A DNA stretch of 27,500 bases from Symbiodinium natans (lineage: Eukaryota > Sar > Dinophyceae > Suessiales > Symbiodiniaceae), in the NCBI GenBank assembly GCA_905221605.1, contig CAJNDS010002198.1:234160-261659 (forward strand), read 5' to 3'. Of this stretch, positions 1 through 10,800 are shown one piece after another; the first letter of the stretch is position 1; every line of letters begins with the position of its first letter. The position numbers and the translations under genes are program-made. A model generated the notes under the pieces. That model had not been told where the DNA came from and did not search any database. It saw only the letters and a list, made by a program, of their open reading frames with translations.

Positions 1-600
1 AGTAGTAATGACTCTTCGTTTGCGGTTTCGGGTTTGGGGTTTCGGGTTTAGGGTTTAAGGGATACCCCATCTCTAAACCCTAAACCCCAAACGCTGAGCC
101 CTCAACCCCACGAAAGTGCAGCTAAAAAGCGCCCCAGGCAGTGACCCGAACCCTAAGCCCTCAAGCTTAAACCCTAAACCTCATCATGTTGTACAGTCAT
201 TGCACTCCATCCCTACACAAACATAGCACCCCAATTTAATAGCACCCCAATTTAAGGGTAAGGGTTTGAGGACGGACGTTCTGGAATTTAGGGCCTAGAT
301 GGGCCTAGCAAGGGTTTGGGGGCCTAGGGTTTAGTGCTTCACATGGTGCATTTCTCTACATCATGAACCCGAAGCCCGAAACCAATTTTAGCTTCCCATT
401 AGAATACGGAGCCTTACCCTCTAGGGTACCCTGAACGCCCATTCCTAAACCCTCAATCCGAAGCGTCTCTGGGGGACGCAAGCATTTGAACGGTTTGGGT
501 TTTGGGGCTTAGGGTTTTGCGGTCTAGGGCTTAGGGTTTAGGGTTTAGTGTTTAGGGAGGTTTGAGGAGGTTGAGGGGGTTGAGGGTTTAGGGCTTAGGA
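1..600 (+). repeat. Degenerate TTTAGGG/CCCTAAA patches
   Basis: Short patches in both orientations (1-70, 140-180, 485-600) with many variants such as TTAGGGC and TTGAGG, separated by 30-150 bp of non-repetitive sequence in which no gene was recognised. Confidence 0.8.
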
Positions 601-603
601 ATT

Positions 604-650
604 CAGATCGTTCTGGCGAAACGCTCGGACATCTTGACAAGCAGAACGGT
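604..650 (+). CDS. Possible plus-strand exon, left flank
   Basis: Open frame QIVLAKRSDILTSRT ends at ACG|GTAAGTGT, a strong GT donor, within a non-repetitive island between two arrays. It joins in phase 0 to the next island (AAG|AAAGACAATGC at 829). No homology recognised. Confidence 0.3.
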
Positions 651-730
651 AAGTGTAGCAACACCACACCGCACCAACAAGAGTACCACAACTCTTGATT
701 CCTTCTAGGTAACGTGGAGAACCCTACAAG

Positions 731-808
731 CCTAAACCTAAACCCGAAACCCTAAACCCTAAACCCTAAACCATAAACCCTAAACCCGAAACCCTAAACC
801 CTAAACCT
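731..808 (-). repeat. CCCTAAA array
   Basis: About ten heptamers, several altered to CCCGAAA or CCATAAA; lies between two plus-strand coding-like islands. Confidence 0.9.
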
Positions 809-828
809 CAACACCCCCCCCCTCCAAG

Positions 829-890
829 AAAGACAATGCATGCCAACTGGAGGTCCTTCTGCAAAACCTTCCCCAGACACATGGAGCTGA
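829..890 (+). CDS. Possible plus-strand exon, left flank
   Basis: After CTCCAAG| the plus strand encodes KDNACQLEVLLQNLPQTHGA and then EL, an amphipathic, protein-like stretch ending at a GC donor (GAGCTA|GCAACTG). The opposite strand is also partly open, so this is tentative. Function unknown. Confidence 0.35.
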
Positions 891-925
891 GCTAGCAACT
901 GCAATCAACCCACCCTTCCTTTTAG

Positions 926-1190
926 GGCTTCAGGTTAGGGTTTGGGGTTTGGGGTTTGGGGTTTGGGGTTTGGGGTTTGGGGTTTGGGGTTTGGGGTTTG
1001 GGGTTTGGGGTTTGGGGTTTGGGGTTTGGGGTTTTGGGGTTTGGGGTTTGGGGTTTGGGGTTTGGGGTTTGGGGTTTGGGGTTTGGGGTTTCTGGTTTAG
1101 GGTTTGGTGCTTAGGGCTTCGGGTTTAGGGCTTCGGGTTTAGGGCTTCGGGTTCAGGGCTTGGGGCTTAAGGCGTTGGGGTTTGGGTTGC
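926..1190 (+). repeat. TTTGGGG variant array
   Basis: 941-1090 is about 21 almost perfect TTTGGGG heptamers with a single one-base slip near 1033, flanked by TTTAGGG and TTCGGG variants. Homogeneous for the G variant rather than mixed with TTTAGGG. Confidence 0.95.
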
Positions 1191-1281
1191 TGCCAAAGTG
1201 TCGATTGCCTGTCACGTTGTCCTGCCAGCCTGGGCCGGTACACCGCACCGCACGAAAAACACGCTGGCACAGGCATTCCAA
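1191..1281 (+). CDS. Possible exon island, frame unresolved
   Basis: Non-repetitive island open in all plus frames; one reads VSIACHVVLPAWAGTPHRTK and ends AFQE|GTGCGT. The minus strand is open as well. It is probably coding, judging from composition and position between arrays, but neither strand nor frame can be fixed. Confidence 0.25.
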
Positions 1282-1299
1282 GAGGTGCGTTGTAGAAAG

Positions 1300-1720
1300 C
1301 TATAGGGTCTAGGGTTATAGGATCTTAAGGGAGGGGGGTTTATGGGGGGAACCCAAAATCCTAAACCCTCAACCCCAAACCCTAGCACAACAACGCAGAA
1401 GTGGTCTGGAAAGACTAAACCCTCTCAAGATTCAACCCACAGTTCCATGAAGCCTCGAAACCCTACAGCTCTAACCCCAAAACCCCTGAAGCCACGAACT
1501 TAAAGCCTAAAGTCTCACCCTAACCCTTCAACACGAAAGACGCAAAGCCCTAAGCCCTGAAACTCCGAGCTCTGAAACCCCGAAACACTAAAGGCGTAGG
1601 GTCTAGGGGCTTTAGGGGCCTTCAAGGGATGCTAGGGGCTGCGGGGGCTTAGTTCCCTAAGTCCTACACCCCAAACCCCAAATCCTAAACCCGAAACCCG
1701 AAAACCTAAACCCTAAACCC
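1300..1720. repeat. Diverged telomere-like sequence
   Basis: Mostly degenerate CCCTAAA-like heptamers with a few TTTAGGG-like ones (1300-1340, 1590-1650). No gene seen. Confidence 0.6.
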
Positions 1721-1722
1721 TG

Positions 1723-1799
1723 CCAGCAACGCGCCTTCAATGCTACATGTACCTTTTGAACCCACCAAGCTGCCGTGGCAGAGTTTGCCGATGTCGTGA
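1723..1799 (+). CDS. Possible plus-strand terminal exon
   Basis: The open stretch APSMLHVPFEPTKLPWQSLP then MS ends at a TGA (1797-1799). It would suit the last exon of the left-flank gene suggested by the islands at 604 and 829. No known domain. Confidence 0.25.
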
Positions 1800-1962
1800 A
1801 GTAAAGTCCGGAGCTCCTTCCAGGCTTCAGGGCTTCAGGGCTAGGCTTTGGGGGCTAGGGTCTAGGATTTACGCACCTAAACACTAAAACAAAATAAACC
1901 CTAAACCAAAAAGACCTAAACCCTAAAACCTAAACCACAAACCCAAACCCCAAACCCTAAAC

Positions 1963-2016
1963 TCTTCTTCTTCTTCTTCTTCTTCTTCTTCTTCTTCTTC
2001 TTCTTCTTCTTCTTCT
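1963..2016 (+). repeat. (CTT)n microsatellite
   Basis: 18 uninterrupted CTT/TTC triplets, directly after CCCTAAA heptamers. Confidence 0.97.
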
Positions 2017-2022
2017 GCTTAG

Positions 2023-2171
2023 TCTCCCTCTCCTCCCTCTCCACTCCCTCTCCCCTCCCTCTCCCCTCCCCTCCCCTCCCCTCTCCCCTCCTTTCACTCC
2101 CTCCTCCCTGCCTCCCTCCCTCCCCTCCTCCCCTCCCCTCCCCTCCTCCCCTCCGCTCCCCTCCCTCCCCT
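2023..2171 (+). repeat. CT-rich (CCCTC/CCCCT)n tract
   Basis: About 150 bp of almost pure pyrimidine built from CCCTCCC and CCCCTC units; the opposite strand translates to Gly/Glu/Arg repeats that are not a gene. Confidence 0.95.
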
Positions 2172-2179
2172 GTTTAGGG

Positions 2180-2770
2180 CTTCGAACACCATCCGCAAGC
2201 CGCAACAACAAGGAGGCATGCAAAAGCCTGCAGGGTCACTGCGCGCTGCCAGGTCTGGAGGGCGGTCCTGCACGGTGCTTCGCTACGATTTGCTTAAGAA
2301 CCCCTTTAAAACATGCCAAGAAATCACAAGATAATGATCCCCATATGACCCTCAAGTAGTAGTTCAGGTTTGGAGAAGGGGGCCCTCCCCCAGCTTAGGA
2401 ATGCTTTTGAAGCCCGAAACCCCTAAGTTCCAAGGTATCTTAGGGTGGTTACATGGTCCCTTAATATGAACCCTTAAAGGGCACCCCTTATATACCCCGA
2501 ATATACGCTCTACAACCCAAGGGCCCATAGCCATACTTCAGAACCCTTTGAAGGAGCTAAGGTACTATGTGAAGGGCCCATGAAACTACCCTTAGACACA
2601 AAGTGCGACCCTGACTAAACCCTCGGCGTACAACTCTGAGGCCTAATGCGGCGCCTCTAAGACTCCAAACCCTACCATGAAGGGCCAAAGCCCCCAAACA
2701 AATCCTGAACTCCAAGCCCCAAACCCTAAACCAGAACGCGCGAACCCTCACTGAAGCCGAGGAAGATACC
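2180..2770. other. Non-repetitive stretch with a dispersed repeat
   Basis: No recognised gene. 2287-2345 (ATTTGCTTAAGAACCCC ... GATAATGATCCCCATATGAC) resembles 19789-19840. The stretch after 2430 has AT-rich, foldback-like character. 2185-2290 is open on plus but unassigned. Confidence 0.4.
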
Positions 2771-2774
2771 CTCG

Positions 2775-2868
2775 CTTTAGGGTTTAGGGTTTAGGGTTTA
2801 GGGTTTAGGGGTTAGGGGTTAGGATTTAGGGTTTAGGGTTTAGGGTTTAGGGTTTAGGGGTTAGGGCT
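2775..2868 (+). repeat. TTTAGGG array
   Basis: About 13 heptamers with a few GGTTAGG slips in the middle. Confidence 0.95.
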
Positions 2869-3249
2869 TTGGCCCTCACCACCGGAACTCTCGTGGCCTC
2901 TGGAAGTTGTGGATGGGATCCTCACTGCTTTCCTTAGTGCACCAGTCATATAATGGAGCACGAGTATAGTACGACAGCAATGGAGTAATATTACTGATGC
3001 TTCGCCAAGATATAAGGACTAATTGAGGGGACCCAGGCTGGTTGGGAAGGGCTTGAGCTCTTACAGTCTTGGCTTCGAGGGTCTGGGGCATGTTTAGGGC
3101 TAGAGGCTGTAGATGCTGTGGGTTTAGAACAAAGTTTTGGGGGGGCATTGTAGTAGATTTTTATGAAGGAGCCACAAGGGAATGCTATTAGTATATTCCG
3201 ACCCTTGTATTGCAGGCTGTAGATGCTGGGGGGTAGATGACGGAACAAG
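2869..3249. other. Non-repetitive stretch, no gene recognised
   Basis: Contains a short direct repeat GGCTGTAGATGCTG (about 3104 and 3214). Open minus frames have no recognisable domain. Confidence 0.4.
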
Positions 3250-3320
3250 AGGGTTTGGGGTTTAGGGTTTAGGGTTCAGGGTTTAGGGCTTAGGGTATAG
3301 GGTATAGGGTTTAGGGTTCT
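3250..3320 (+). repeat. TTTAGGG array
   Basis: About nine heptamers with TTCAGGG and TATAGGG variants. Confidence 0.9.
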
Positions 3321-3748
3321 GCCTCCATAGGGTCTAAATATCGCCGATGCAGACTCATATCCCCTTCCCCCCCCCCCAATCATGCACCTCCGCCTAACCC
3401 CCTAACCTCTAAACCCTAAACTCAACCCTAAACCCTAAACTCGAGCTAAATACAAGAAGCCGAATCGGAGTCGATCTCAATGCTTTGCGCATGCAAACTC
3501 CTTCAGGGAAGGGCACACTGTGCGGCTCCTACCCCCGAAACCCTGAATCCTAAACCCTAGATCCCTCAATCCCTCAACCCTTCGGGTAAGAACAGAGTTG
3601 CCTGGTCGTGTAAGGGTCTCGTGCCGGTTTATGGGATTCAGGAGCTCATGCCCTCGCACACGCTTGTGTGAACACAGCTGTCTAAGAATAACAAATCATG
3701 CTTTCGGATACTTCAAAACGAAACGCACGGTTTAAGAAAGGCTTGAGT

Positions 3749-3967
3749 CACACACACACACACACAGAGTGTGCACATACTCCGAGTACACCATGTCAGG
3801 TGGTGTTGCGCACACAACAACCAAGCGAACGCAGATGCTTGCGACCTTACTTTGGCATATGCATATATATGTGTGTGTGTATTCTACACATATGTATATA
3901 GTGTATATATATATATATACACATGAAATTACATATACACACATGTGTATATAAAAACATTAAATTA

Positions 3968-3999
<32 letters not shown>

Positions 4000-4031
4000 C
4001 ATATAAACTATATACATATAAACTATATACA
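3749..4031 (+). repeat. CA and TA/TACA microsatellites
   Basis: (CA)8-9 at 3749-3765, then from about 3860 a run of (TG)n, (TA)n and ATAC units to 4031, including TATAAACTATATACA repeated. Open frames across it are low-complexity Tyr/Ile/Cys strings and are not genes. Confidence 0.95.
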
Positions 4032-4204
4032 TGTAATGATTGTGGTAGTTGTTCAGAATACCTGTCTCGCAAAAGCACCATATTGTGACCCTTTTGGTAG
4101 GGATTCCCTTTTCAAGGCGTACTTTCTATCCCTATCAACTGACTACACTCATCTGAGGTTCACTCGTTGCGGCTTGTTTTTCAAAGCGTTCGGAAGTCCC
4201 TGAA

Positions 4205-4286
4205 GGGTTTAAGGTTTAGGGTTTAGGGTTTAGGGTTTCGGGTTTAGGGTTTAGAGCTTAGGGTTTAGGGTTTAGGGTTTAGGCTT
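4205..4286 (+). repeat. TTTAGGG array
   Basis: About 11 heptamers with one TTTCGGG and one AGCTTAG variant. Confidence 0.95.
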
Positions 4287-4362
4287 TGGACCTCGAAATC
4301 CGCTGCAGAACCCTCCAAGCCAAGAACACAAGGTGCCTGAAGTTAGAAAGGTACGACTTGGG

Positions 4363-4425
4363 ATGCTCCCCTTCTACTGTTACGAACAGTCCTAATCCCT
4401 ATTAAGGACGAGTAGGATAAGGGGG
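4363..4425. repeat. Imperfect foldback
   Basis: CTCCCCTTCTACTGTTACGA on the left pairs imperfectly with GGACGAGTAGGATAAGGGGG on the right around GTCCTAAT-CCCT-ATTAAGGAC. Confidence 0.5.
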
Positions 4426-4477
4426 AACAATCCCAAGGTACAACCCTCAAACCCCCCAAAACTGAGAATCTTCGCGT

Positions 4478-4581
4478 GCTTGACCTTAATAAGGCCCAAA
4501 GCTTGAACGAAAAAAAGAAACAAGCTCCTCACATTCCTACGAACTGCCCTGCTTGACCTTAATAAGCGCCAAAGCTTGAAC
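4478..4581 (+). repeat. 31-bp direct repeat, two copies
   Basis: GCTTGACCTTAATAAGGCCC plus AAAGCTTGAAC at 4478-4508 is repeated at 4551-4581 with two differences. The sequence after copy 1 (AGCTCCTCACATTC, 4523-4536) recurs after copy 2 only at 4696-4709, beyond a CCCTAAA array. Confidence 0.9.
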
Positions 4582-4589
4582 TCTAAACA

Positions 4590-4695
4590 CTAAACCCTAA
4601 ACCCTAAACCCTAAACCCTAGACCCTAAACCCTAAACCCTAAACCCTAAACCCTAAACCCTAAACCCTAAACCCTAAACCCTAAACCCTAAACCC
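4590..4695 (-). repeat. CCCTAAA array inserted between duplicated segments
   Basis: About 15 near-perfect heptamers that separate the two halves of the second copy of the duplicated island. Confidence 0.95.
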
Positions 4696-4830
4696 AGCTC
4701 CTCGCATTCTCGTTGCCCGGCCCGTTGGCTCGCAAGTCGCTCGCAAGGAAGTGGAGGATCCTTGGGCTTGTTGGGTTTTCCATTCGTTGGGCTCGGGGTC
4801 GACGATAAGGAATAAGAGCAAGAATCCTAA

Positions 4831-4940
4831 AGGGTTTAGGGTTTAGGGTTTAGGGTTCAGGGTTCAGGGTGCAGGGTTTAGGGTTTAGGGTTTAGGGTTT
4901 AGGAGGGTTCAGGGTTTAGGTTTAGGGTTTAGGGTTTGCG
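4831..4940 (+). repeat. TTTAGGG array
   Basis: About 15 heptamers with TTCAGGG and TGCAGGG variants. Confidence 0.9.
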
Positions 4941-5038
4941 GCTGCAGGCTTTATGGTTTGGGATTTGGGCGTGGGAGTTCGACTCAGGTCTTCAGCTTCG
5001 AGATTTAGGATTCATGTAGACATGTAAGGCTTTGGGAA

Positions 5039-5140
5039 CTAAGGGGCTGGGGGCTTTGTTAGTATGATATCTAGGTTTGGGGCCGGTGCCACAGAGCGCA
5101 GCGGCAGCGAGCGAGGGCGCCGCGGGAAAACCAAAGGGTT
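5039..5140 (-). CDS. Possible terminal exon of the channel gene
   Basis: After CTCGCCAG| the minus strand stays open in the correct phase (0) from PRNPLVFPRRPRSLP to a TAG at 5039-5041. The composition is a Pro/Arg-rich tail with no recognised motif, and another frame is open too. Offered only because the phase, strand and position fit. Confidence 0.3.
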   Translation of the reverse strand, partial: NPLVFPRRPRSLPLRSVAPAPNLDIILTKPPAP

Positions 5141-5169
5141 CCGCGGCTGGCGAGCCGTTGAAGCCATAT

Positions 5170-5270
5170 GGGTAGTTCTCCCAGTCAGGGTCCCTTTTGG
5201 GGTGCTTTGTTGAGGGTTCCGTACTATATGAGGGATCAAGAAAAAGGGACCCTCACTTAGAAAACTAACC
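5170..5270. repeat. Foldback (MITE-like)
   Basis: Arms 5170-5198 and 5242-5270 match in inverted orientation at 24 of 29 positions, with AGGGTCCCTTTT as the best-kept part; loop 43 bp. Confidence 0.65.
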
Positions 5271-5419
5271 ATACGTATGTTGGTGATGTTGCCTTTTCGT
5301 CCAGAGATCAAAGCAAGGAGAGTTTACTACAACAGAGAGCCACAAAAGCAACCTAACCCCAATTGCACAATCAAGGCATCAAAGCAACGAGAACCCACAC
5401 AACAAGAGAACCAAAAAAC

Positions 5420-5452
5420 ACACACACACACACACAAAAAAAAAAAAAAAAC
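5420..5452 (+). repeat. (CA)n plus poly-A
   Basis: About eight CA units followed by a run of about 16 A. Confidence 0.95.
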
Positions 5453-5567
5453 GCTTAAACCTCAGCAGAGTAATGAAGGGGTAGGTCAAGGTAGGTCTTT
5501 AGCGGGCGCACTACCCGCAACCCGCCACAAGCCCCAAGTCCAAAATCCAAAGCCCTAAAAAATCCCT

Positions 5568-5635
5568 AGACCCTAAACCCCAAACCCTAAACCCTAAACC
5601 CTAAACCCTAAACCCCAAACCCCAAACCCAAAAAC
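5568..5635 (-). repeat. CCCTAAA array abutting the 5.6 kb channel exon
   Basis: About nine heptamers (CCCTAAA and CCCCAAA) ending within a few bases of the proposed donor of the C-terminal helix exon. Confidence 0.9.
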
Positions 5636-5704
5636 CCAGCTCTTCCGGCTTTGCGTCTTCTGCGTCATCGCCCGGGTCTGCTGCAGCGCGCTATGCATCC
5701 ACTC
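5636..5704 (-). CDS. Channel exon: C-terminal helix
   Basis: After GAGGCAG| the minus strand encodes [20 protein letters not shown] followed by KSW, following VRIQM in phase 0. Its possible donor is GTTTTTGGG, which runs straight into a CCCCAAA array, so a further 3' exon is expected. Confidence 0.6.
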
Positions 5705-7783
5705 CTGCCTCGGTAGCTTCTACTGTTTAGGGTTCAGGGTTCAGGGTTTCGGGTTTCGGGTTTAGGGTTTAGAGTTTAGGGTTTAGGGTTTAGGGTTTAG
5801 GGTTTAGGGTTTAGGGTTTAGGGTATAGCGCTTAGGGTTTAGGGTTTAGGGCTAACACCAAGCCCCTCAACCCCAGCACCAAAACCCTGAGCCCTGAACC
5901 CTGAATCTTAAACCTAGCTCGGAGTATGTATCACCGGCCGTGCGGCTCCATCTGAATGCGTACCATGTCGACGGCGGTCGCCCCACCGCGGAGCCCTAAA
6001 GCATCGGGCTTCTCTCGGGCGTTTAAGGGTTGCGGGTTTAGGGTTTGGGGCTTGGGGTTTAGGGTTTAGGGTGAGATCGAGGGTTGCAGCATCTTCCTTG
6101 GAGGGTCATGGATAGTGTGGCCTGGGTCATAAGATGGGGGAACGATAATTGGAGCTTTTCAGAACCTGGCTGAGGTTACTTGCAACCGTGCCTGCGAAAC
6201 AGGGGGAGGCCTGCCTGAAGCCTAAACCTAAATACTAGGGTTTAGGGTTTAGAGTTTAGGGTTCAGGGTTTAGGGTTAAACCCTGATGAGAACAACAACA
6301 CACACCAGAAAGCTTCCAGGAAAAGGCCCCTGACCAGCCTCTGCAAGACGCCTACGCAGGGAACCCTAAGTTCGGACCCAGAAAGCATCAAAACTGTAGG
6401 TAGCAAGTGAGCCACATACAACTTCTATTCGTCCTGGGCCTTGTGTAGGCTCTGGTTCAGGACCTTGAGTCAAGTCACCATACATAACATACTTGGAGGT
6501 TCATGGTACTTCTTAACCAACTATAGCTGTGCTTGAAACTGTACTTCTAACCATATTAGGGCACTTAAGGGGCTTATATGTGGATTCTGAGTACAGCTTT
6601 AATAAGTTCCAGTAGTGCCCTCATTGTGGCAACCGCAATTCGGGGTTCGTTGGGGGCTAATTCAGGTTTACAGTTTACAGAGTTTAGGGTTCAGTGCTTG
6701 AGGGGATTAAGGGGTTTGCGAAAATAGGGGACTCCTTATAATAAGGACCCCATGAAGGAACCCGCCAATTTCGGACACCCCCATCTAGGGTTTAGGGTTC
6801 AGGGACCCTGGGCTGAACACAGCAGCGTACGAAAAAAACCGAATGCGTTCCCCGTCGCGTAGACAGCCCAGCAGGAAGTCAGACTCCTGCCGCAGGTTGA
6901 GGGTTGAGGGTTTGGGGTTTAGGGTTTAGGGTTTAGGGTTTAGGGTTTAGGGTTTAGGGTTTAGGGTTTGGGGTTTGGGGTTTGGGGTTCAGAGTTTAGA
7001 GGTGAGGGTTTAGAGTTCAGGGTTTCGGGTCGAGGGTCGAGGGTTGAGGGTCTTGGGTTTAGGGCCCCATGCGCCTTAGAAGACCTCGCGTGTTCGGGGA
7101 AGCATTGAACTGTATCTGACAGGGACGCAAGGAACGAGGCACCCCATTGACTTCCTGAAAGCATTGCATTGTGAGTGAGGTGCCTCATGCCCTGATTCAC
7201 TGCTCAGAAATAGGTCCTATCAAGATATATCACAAGCTTCGTGCGCCCTGGCGCTACTGAACATTTCAGAAAGCGGCGAAACCCTTAGACCCCACACCCT
7301 ATACACCCGAAACCCGATCAACCCTAACCCCAGATCTACGAGAACCCTGAACCCTAAACCCTAAACCCTTGTCACCCCCAGAACGCTCCGTTCTGCCTCA
7401 ATAGCGCCAGTGGAGTCTGAGGCGAGGATTTGGAAGACCTTTACCTGACAGGGGGGTTTAGGGTTTAGGGTTTAGGGTTTGGGGTTTGGGGTTTGGGGTT
7501 TAGGGTTCAGGGTTTAGGGTTTAGGGTTTAGGGTTTAGGGTAGGGTATAGGGTTTGAGGGGCGACCCACAAACCCTAAACCGTAAGACTCTAGAGGGAGG
7601 GACCCCTTGAAGAAAACTATCACAAAGGCCCTCAATAAGTAAAACCCCTATGGTCCCTTCTCAACGTCCCTCCTTCCCAAGCCCACCCCCCCCAATCCAA
7701 ACCACCCCCCCCTCCCGCAAAACCAAAGAAAACTGAACCCCAAACCCTCAACCCTCAACCCTCAACCCTCAAACCCTCAAACC

Positions 7784-7815
<32 letters not shown>

Positions 7816-10800
7816 ACCCTAAACCCTAAACCCTAAACCCTAAACCCTAAACCCCAAACCCTAAACCCTAAACCCTAAACCCTAAACCAAACAAACAATG
7901 AACCCCAAGCTTTCAGAGCTTGCCGCCCGGACGCGGCGTCCGACATGTCCAACTCCAGGGCTGAAAGGAACCTGGGGCTTGAGGGGGCTTTTGGGGTTTA
8001 GGGTTTAGGGTTTAGGGTTTAGGGCTAGGGTTTAGGGTTTAGGGTTTAGGGTTTAGGGTTTAGGGTTTAGGGTTTAGGGTTTAGGGTTTAGGGTTTAGGG
8101 TTTAGGGTTTAGGGTTTAGGGTTTAGGGTTTAGGGGTTTAGGGTTTAGGGTTTAGGGTTTAGGGTTTAGGGTTTAGGGTTTAGGGTTTAGGGTTTAGGGT
8201 TTTTAGGGTTTAGGGTTTAGGGTTTAGGGGGGTTTAGGTTTAGGGTTAGGGTTAGGGGTAGGGGTTTAGGGTTTTAGGGGTTTAGGGGTTTAGTTTAGGG
8301 GTTTAGGGGTTTAGGGGTTTAGGGGTTTAGGGGTTTCGGGAGGGGTTTAGGGGTTTAGGGTTTAGGGGGTTTTAGGGGGTTTTAGGGTTTCTAGGGTTTC
8401 TAGGGTTTTTAGGGTTTTTACGGCTTTTAGGGTTTTTAGGGTTTTAATTGTTTTAAGGGTTTTCAGGGTTTAGGGTTTTGAGTTTCTAGGGCTTAGTGGT
8501 TAGAGGTTTAGGGTTTAGGGCTACGGTTTAGGGTTTAGGGTTTAGGGCAACATTCGGGGTTCTCCCAAGCAACGCTTGCATCCTCTCGTCCTGCAAGGCC
8601 AGCTGGAATTCCGTCCATGAGACAGCGCCATTGCCTGCTGCCAACAAGAGTTTAGGGTTTAGGATTTGGGGTTTAGGGTTTAGGGTCTTTAGGGCTCTTG
8701 GGCTTTAGAGTTTGGGGGTCTGCATGAGGGTTTAGGGTTTAGGGTTTAGGCGTTTAGGGGCGCGTGGCTAGTGGTACGAAGGTTCGAGGTGAGCCGAACA
8801 AGGCTACAGCCAGCCACATGGGCAAAGCTTTTGAACCGACTCTGAGCCCGAAACCCTAGACCCTAAACTACCCCTAAACCCTAAACCCTAAACCCTAAAC
8901 CCTAAACCCTAAACCCTAAACCCTAGACCCTAAACCCTAAACCCTGCCTTAAGTCCTTGAGGCACAATCTTCGAGTCTACGAGCTCGGGAACCCTACACA
9001 CCCTCAGGGTTTAGGGTTTAGGGTTTTCAGGTTCGGGTTTTAGCGTTTAGTGTTTAGGGTTTAGGGTTTTAGGGTTTAGGGTTTCGGGTTTAGGGTTTAG
9101 GGTTTTGGGTTTTGGGGTTTAGGGTCTGGGGTTTAGGGTTTAGGGTACCCTACAAAGCCTTACTTAAGCCTACTCCCGATTCGCCCACGGGCCGTTCTGA
9201 TCGAAGTCGCGGAAGATGGCGTAAAGCCTCAGTCAGAGCTCCGTCCGGTGAAGAGTAAAGAACCCCTCTCTCCCCTCCAAAAGCACAGGAGCTTCGGCCA
9301 AACCCTGGGCCCTAAGGAGTGTTAGGGTTTAGGGTTTAGGGTTTAGGGTTTAGGGTTTAGGGTTCGGGGTTCAGGGTTCAGGGTTTATTGTTTAGGATTT
9401 AGGGTTTAGGGTTTAGGGTTTCGGGTGTCGGGTTTAGGGTTTAGGGTTTAGGGTTTAACTTTATCTTGCCGACAAAATCAGGAAGCCCACAAAGTGTAAG
9501 AAAAAAGACGCCGGAACGTCTCAGAAAAGGCATCGAAACCCCAGACCCACGGTTCAAGGTGCATCGCTTTCTCGAAACCCTAAACCCTAAACCCCAAACC
9601 CTAAACCCTAAACCCTTGGACCATTCGACCCTGTCTCTTCAGACATACTGCCCAACCAGGCCCCCTTCCCGCACTTGAAGATTACTTCTCCCCGCCCACC
9701 CCCTAAACCCTAAACCCTAAACCCTAAACCATAAACCCTAAACCCTAAAACCCTAAACCCTAAAACCCTAAACACCCTAAACCCTAAACCCTAAACCCTG
9801 CACCCTAAACCCTAAACCCTAAACCCTAAACCCTAAACCCTAAACCCTAAACCCTAAACCCTAAACCCTAAACCCAACCCTAAACCCTAAGCCCTAAACC
9901 CTAAACGCTAAACGCTAAACCCTAAACCCTAAACCCTAAACCCTAAACCCTAAACCCTAAACCCTAAACCCTAAACCCTAACCTAAAACAATGCCAAGCG
10001 TGAAGCCCTCAAGCCTGGGTAGTCCCTGACACCGAGCTGCTGCCGCACCAAGCGCTCGTTGAAGTCCAGATGGGAGTCGATGAGCAGTTCCCGCTCTCTC
10101 CTAGGGTTTAGGGTTTAGGGTTCAGGGTGTAAGGGGTGTAAGGGGTTGTGTAAGGGGTTGTGTAAGGGGTTGTGTAAGGGGTTGTGTAAGGGGTTGTGTA
10201 AGGGGTTGTGTAAGGGGTGTAAGGGGTTTAAGGGGTGTAAGGGGTGTAAGGGGTGTAAGGGGTTGTTAAGGGGTGTAATTAAGGGGTTGGTAAGGGGGTC
10301 CAAGGGTGTAAGGGGTGTAAGGGTGCAAGGGGTGCAAGGGGTGTAAGGGGTGTAAGGGGTGTAAAGGGGTTGTAAGGGTCCAAGGGGTGTAAGGGTGTTG
10401 TGTAAGGGGTGTAAGGGGTGTAAGGGGTGTAAGGGGTGTAAGGGGTGAAGGGGTGTAAGGGGTGTAAGGGGTGAAGGGGTGTAAAGGGGTGTAAGGGGTG
10501 TAAGGGGTTGTAAGGGGTAAGGGGTCCAAGGGGTGTAAGGGTCCAGTGGGTCTAAGGGGTGTAAGGGTGTAAGGGGTGTAAGGGGTGTAAGGGGTGTAAG
10601 GGGTGTAAGGGGTGTAAGGGGTGTAAGGGGTCCAAGGGGTGTAAGGGGTCCAGTGGGTCTAAGGGGTGTAAGGGGTGTAAGGGGTCCAAGGGGTGTAAGG
10701 GGTCCAAGAGGTGTAACGGGTCCAAGGGGTCTCAGGGGTGTAAGGGGTGTAAGGGGTCCAAGGGTCTAAGGGTTTGAGGGAATTGGGCTTGCGGGTTGAG

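Noticed and set aside
1957-2223. Glu/Gly/Arg-rich frame with poly-Arg tail
   Set aside because: Translation of the CT-rich tract and the (CTT)n microsatellite.
3732-4032. Tyr/Ile/Cys-rich small frames
   Set aside because: Translations of CA and TA microsatellites.
9463-9575. Island ending DFVGKIK|GTTAAA on minus, a possible exon before EF-hand 1
   Set aside because: The join GKIK to LYAIFRDFD also works in phase, but the 10.1 kb exon joins LYAIFRDFD equally well and explains more sequence; the island has no good acceptor. Kept only as an alternative.
10129-10780. CRISPR-like array
   Set aside because: Repeats are contiguous nine-base units without unique spacers, in eukaryotic-type sequence.
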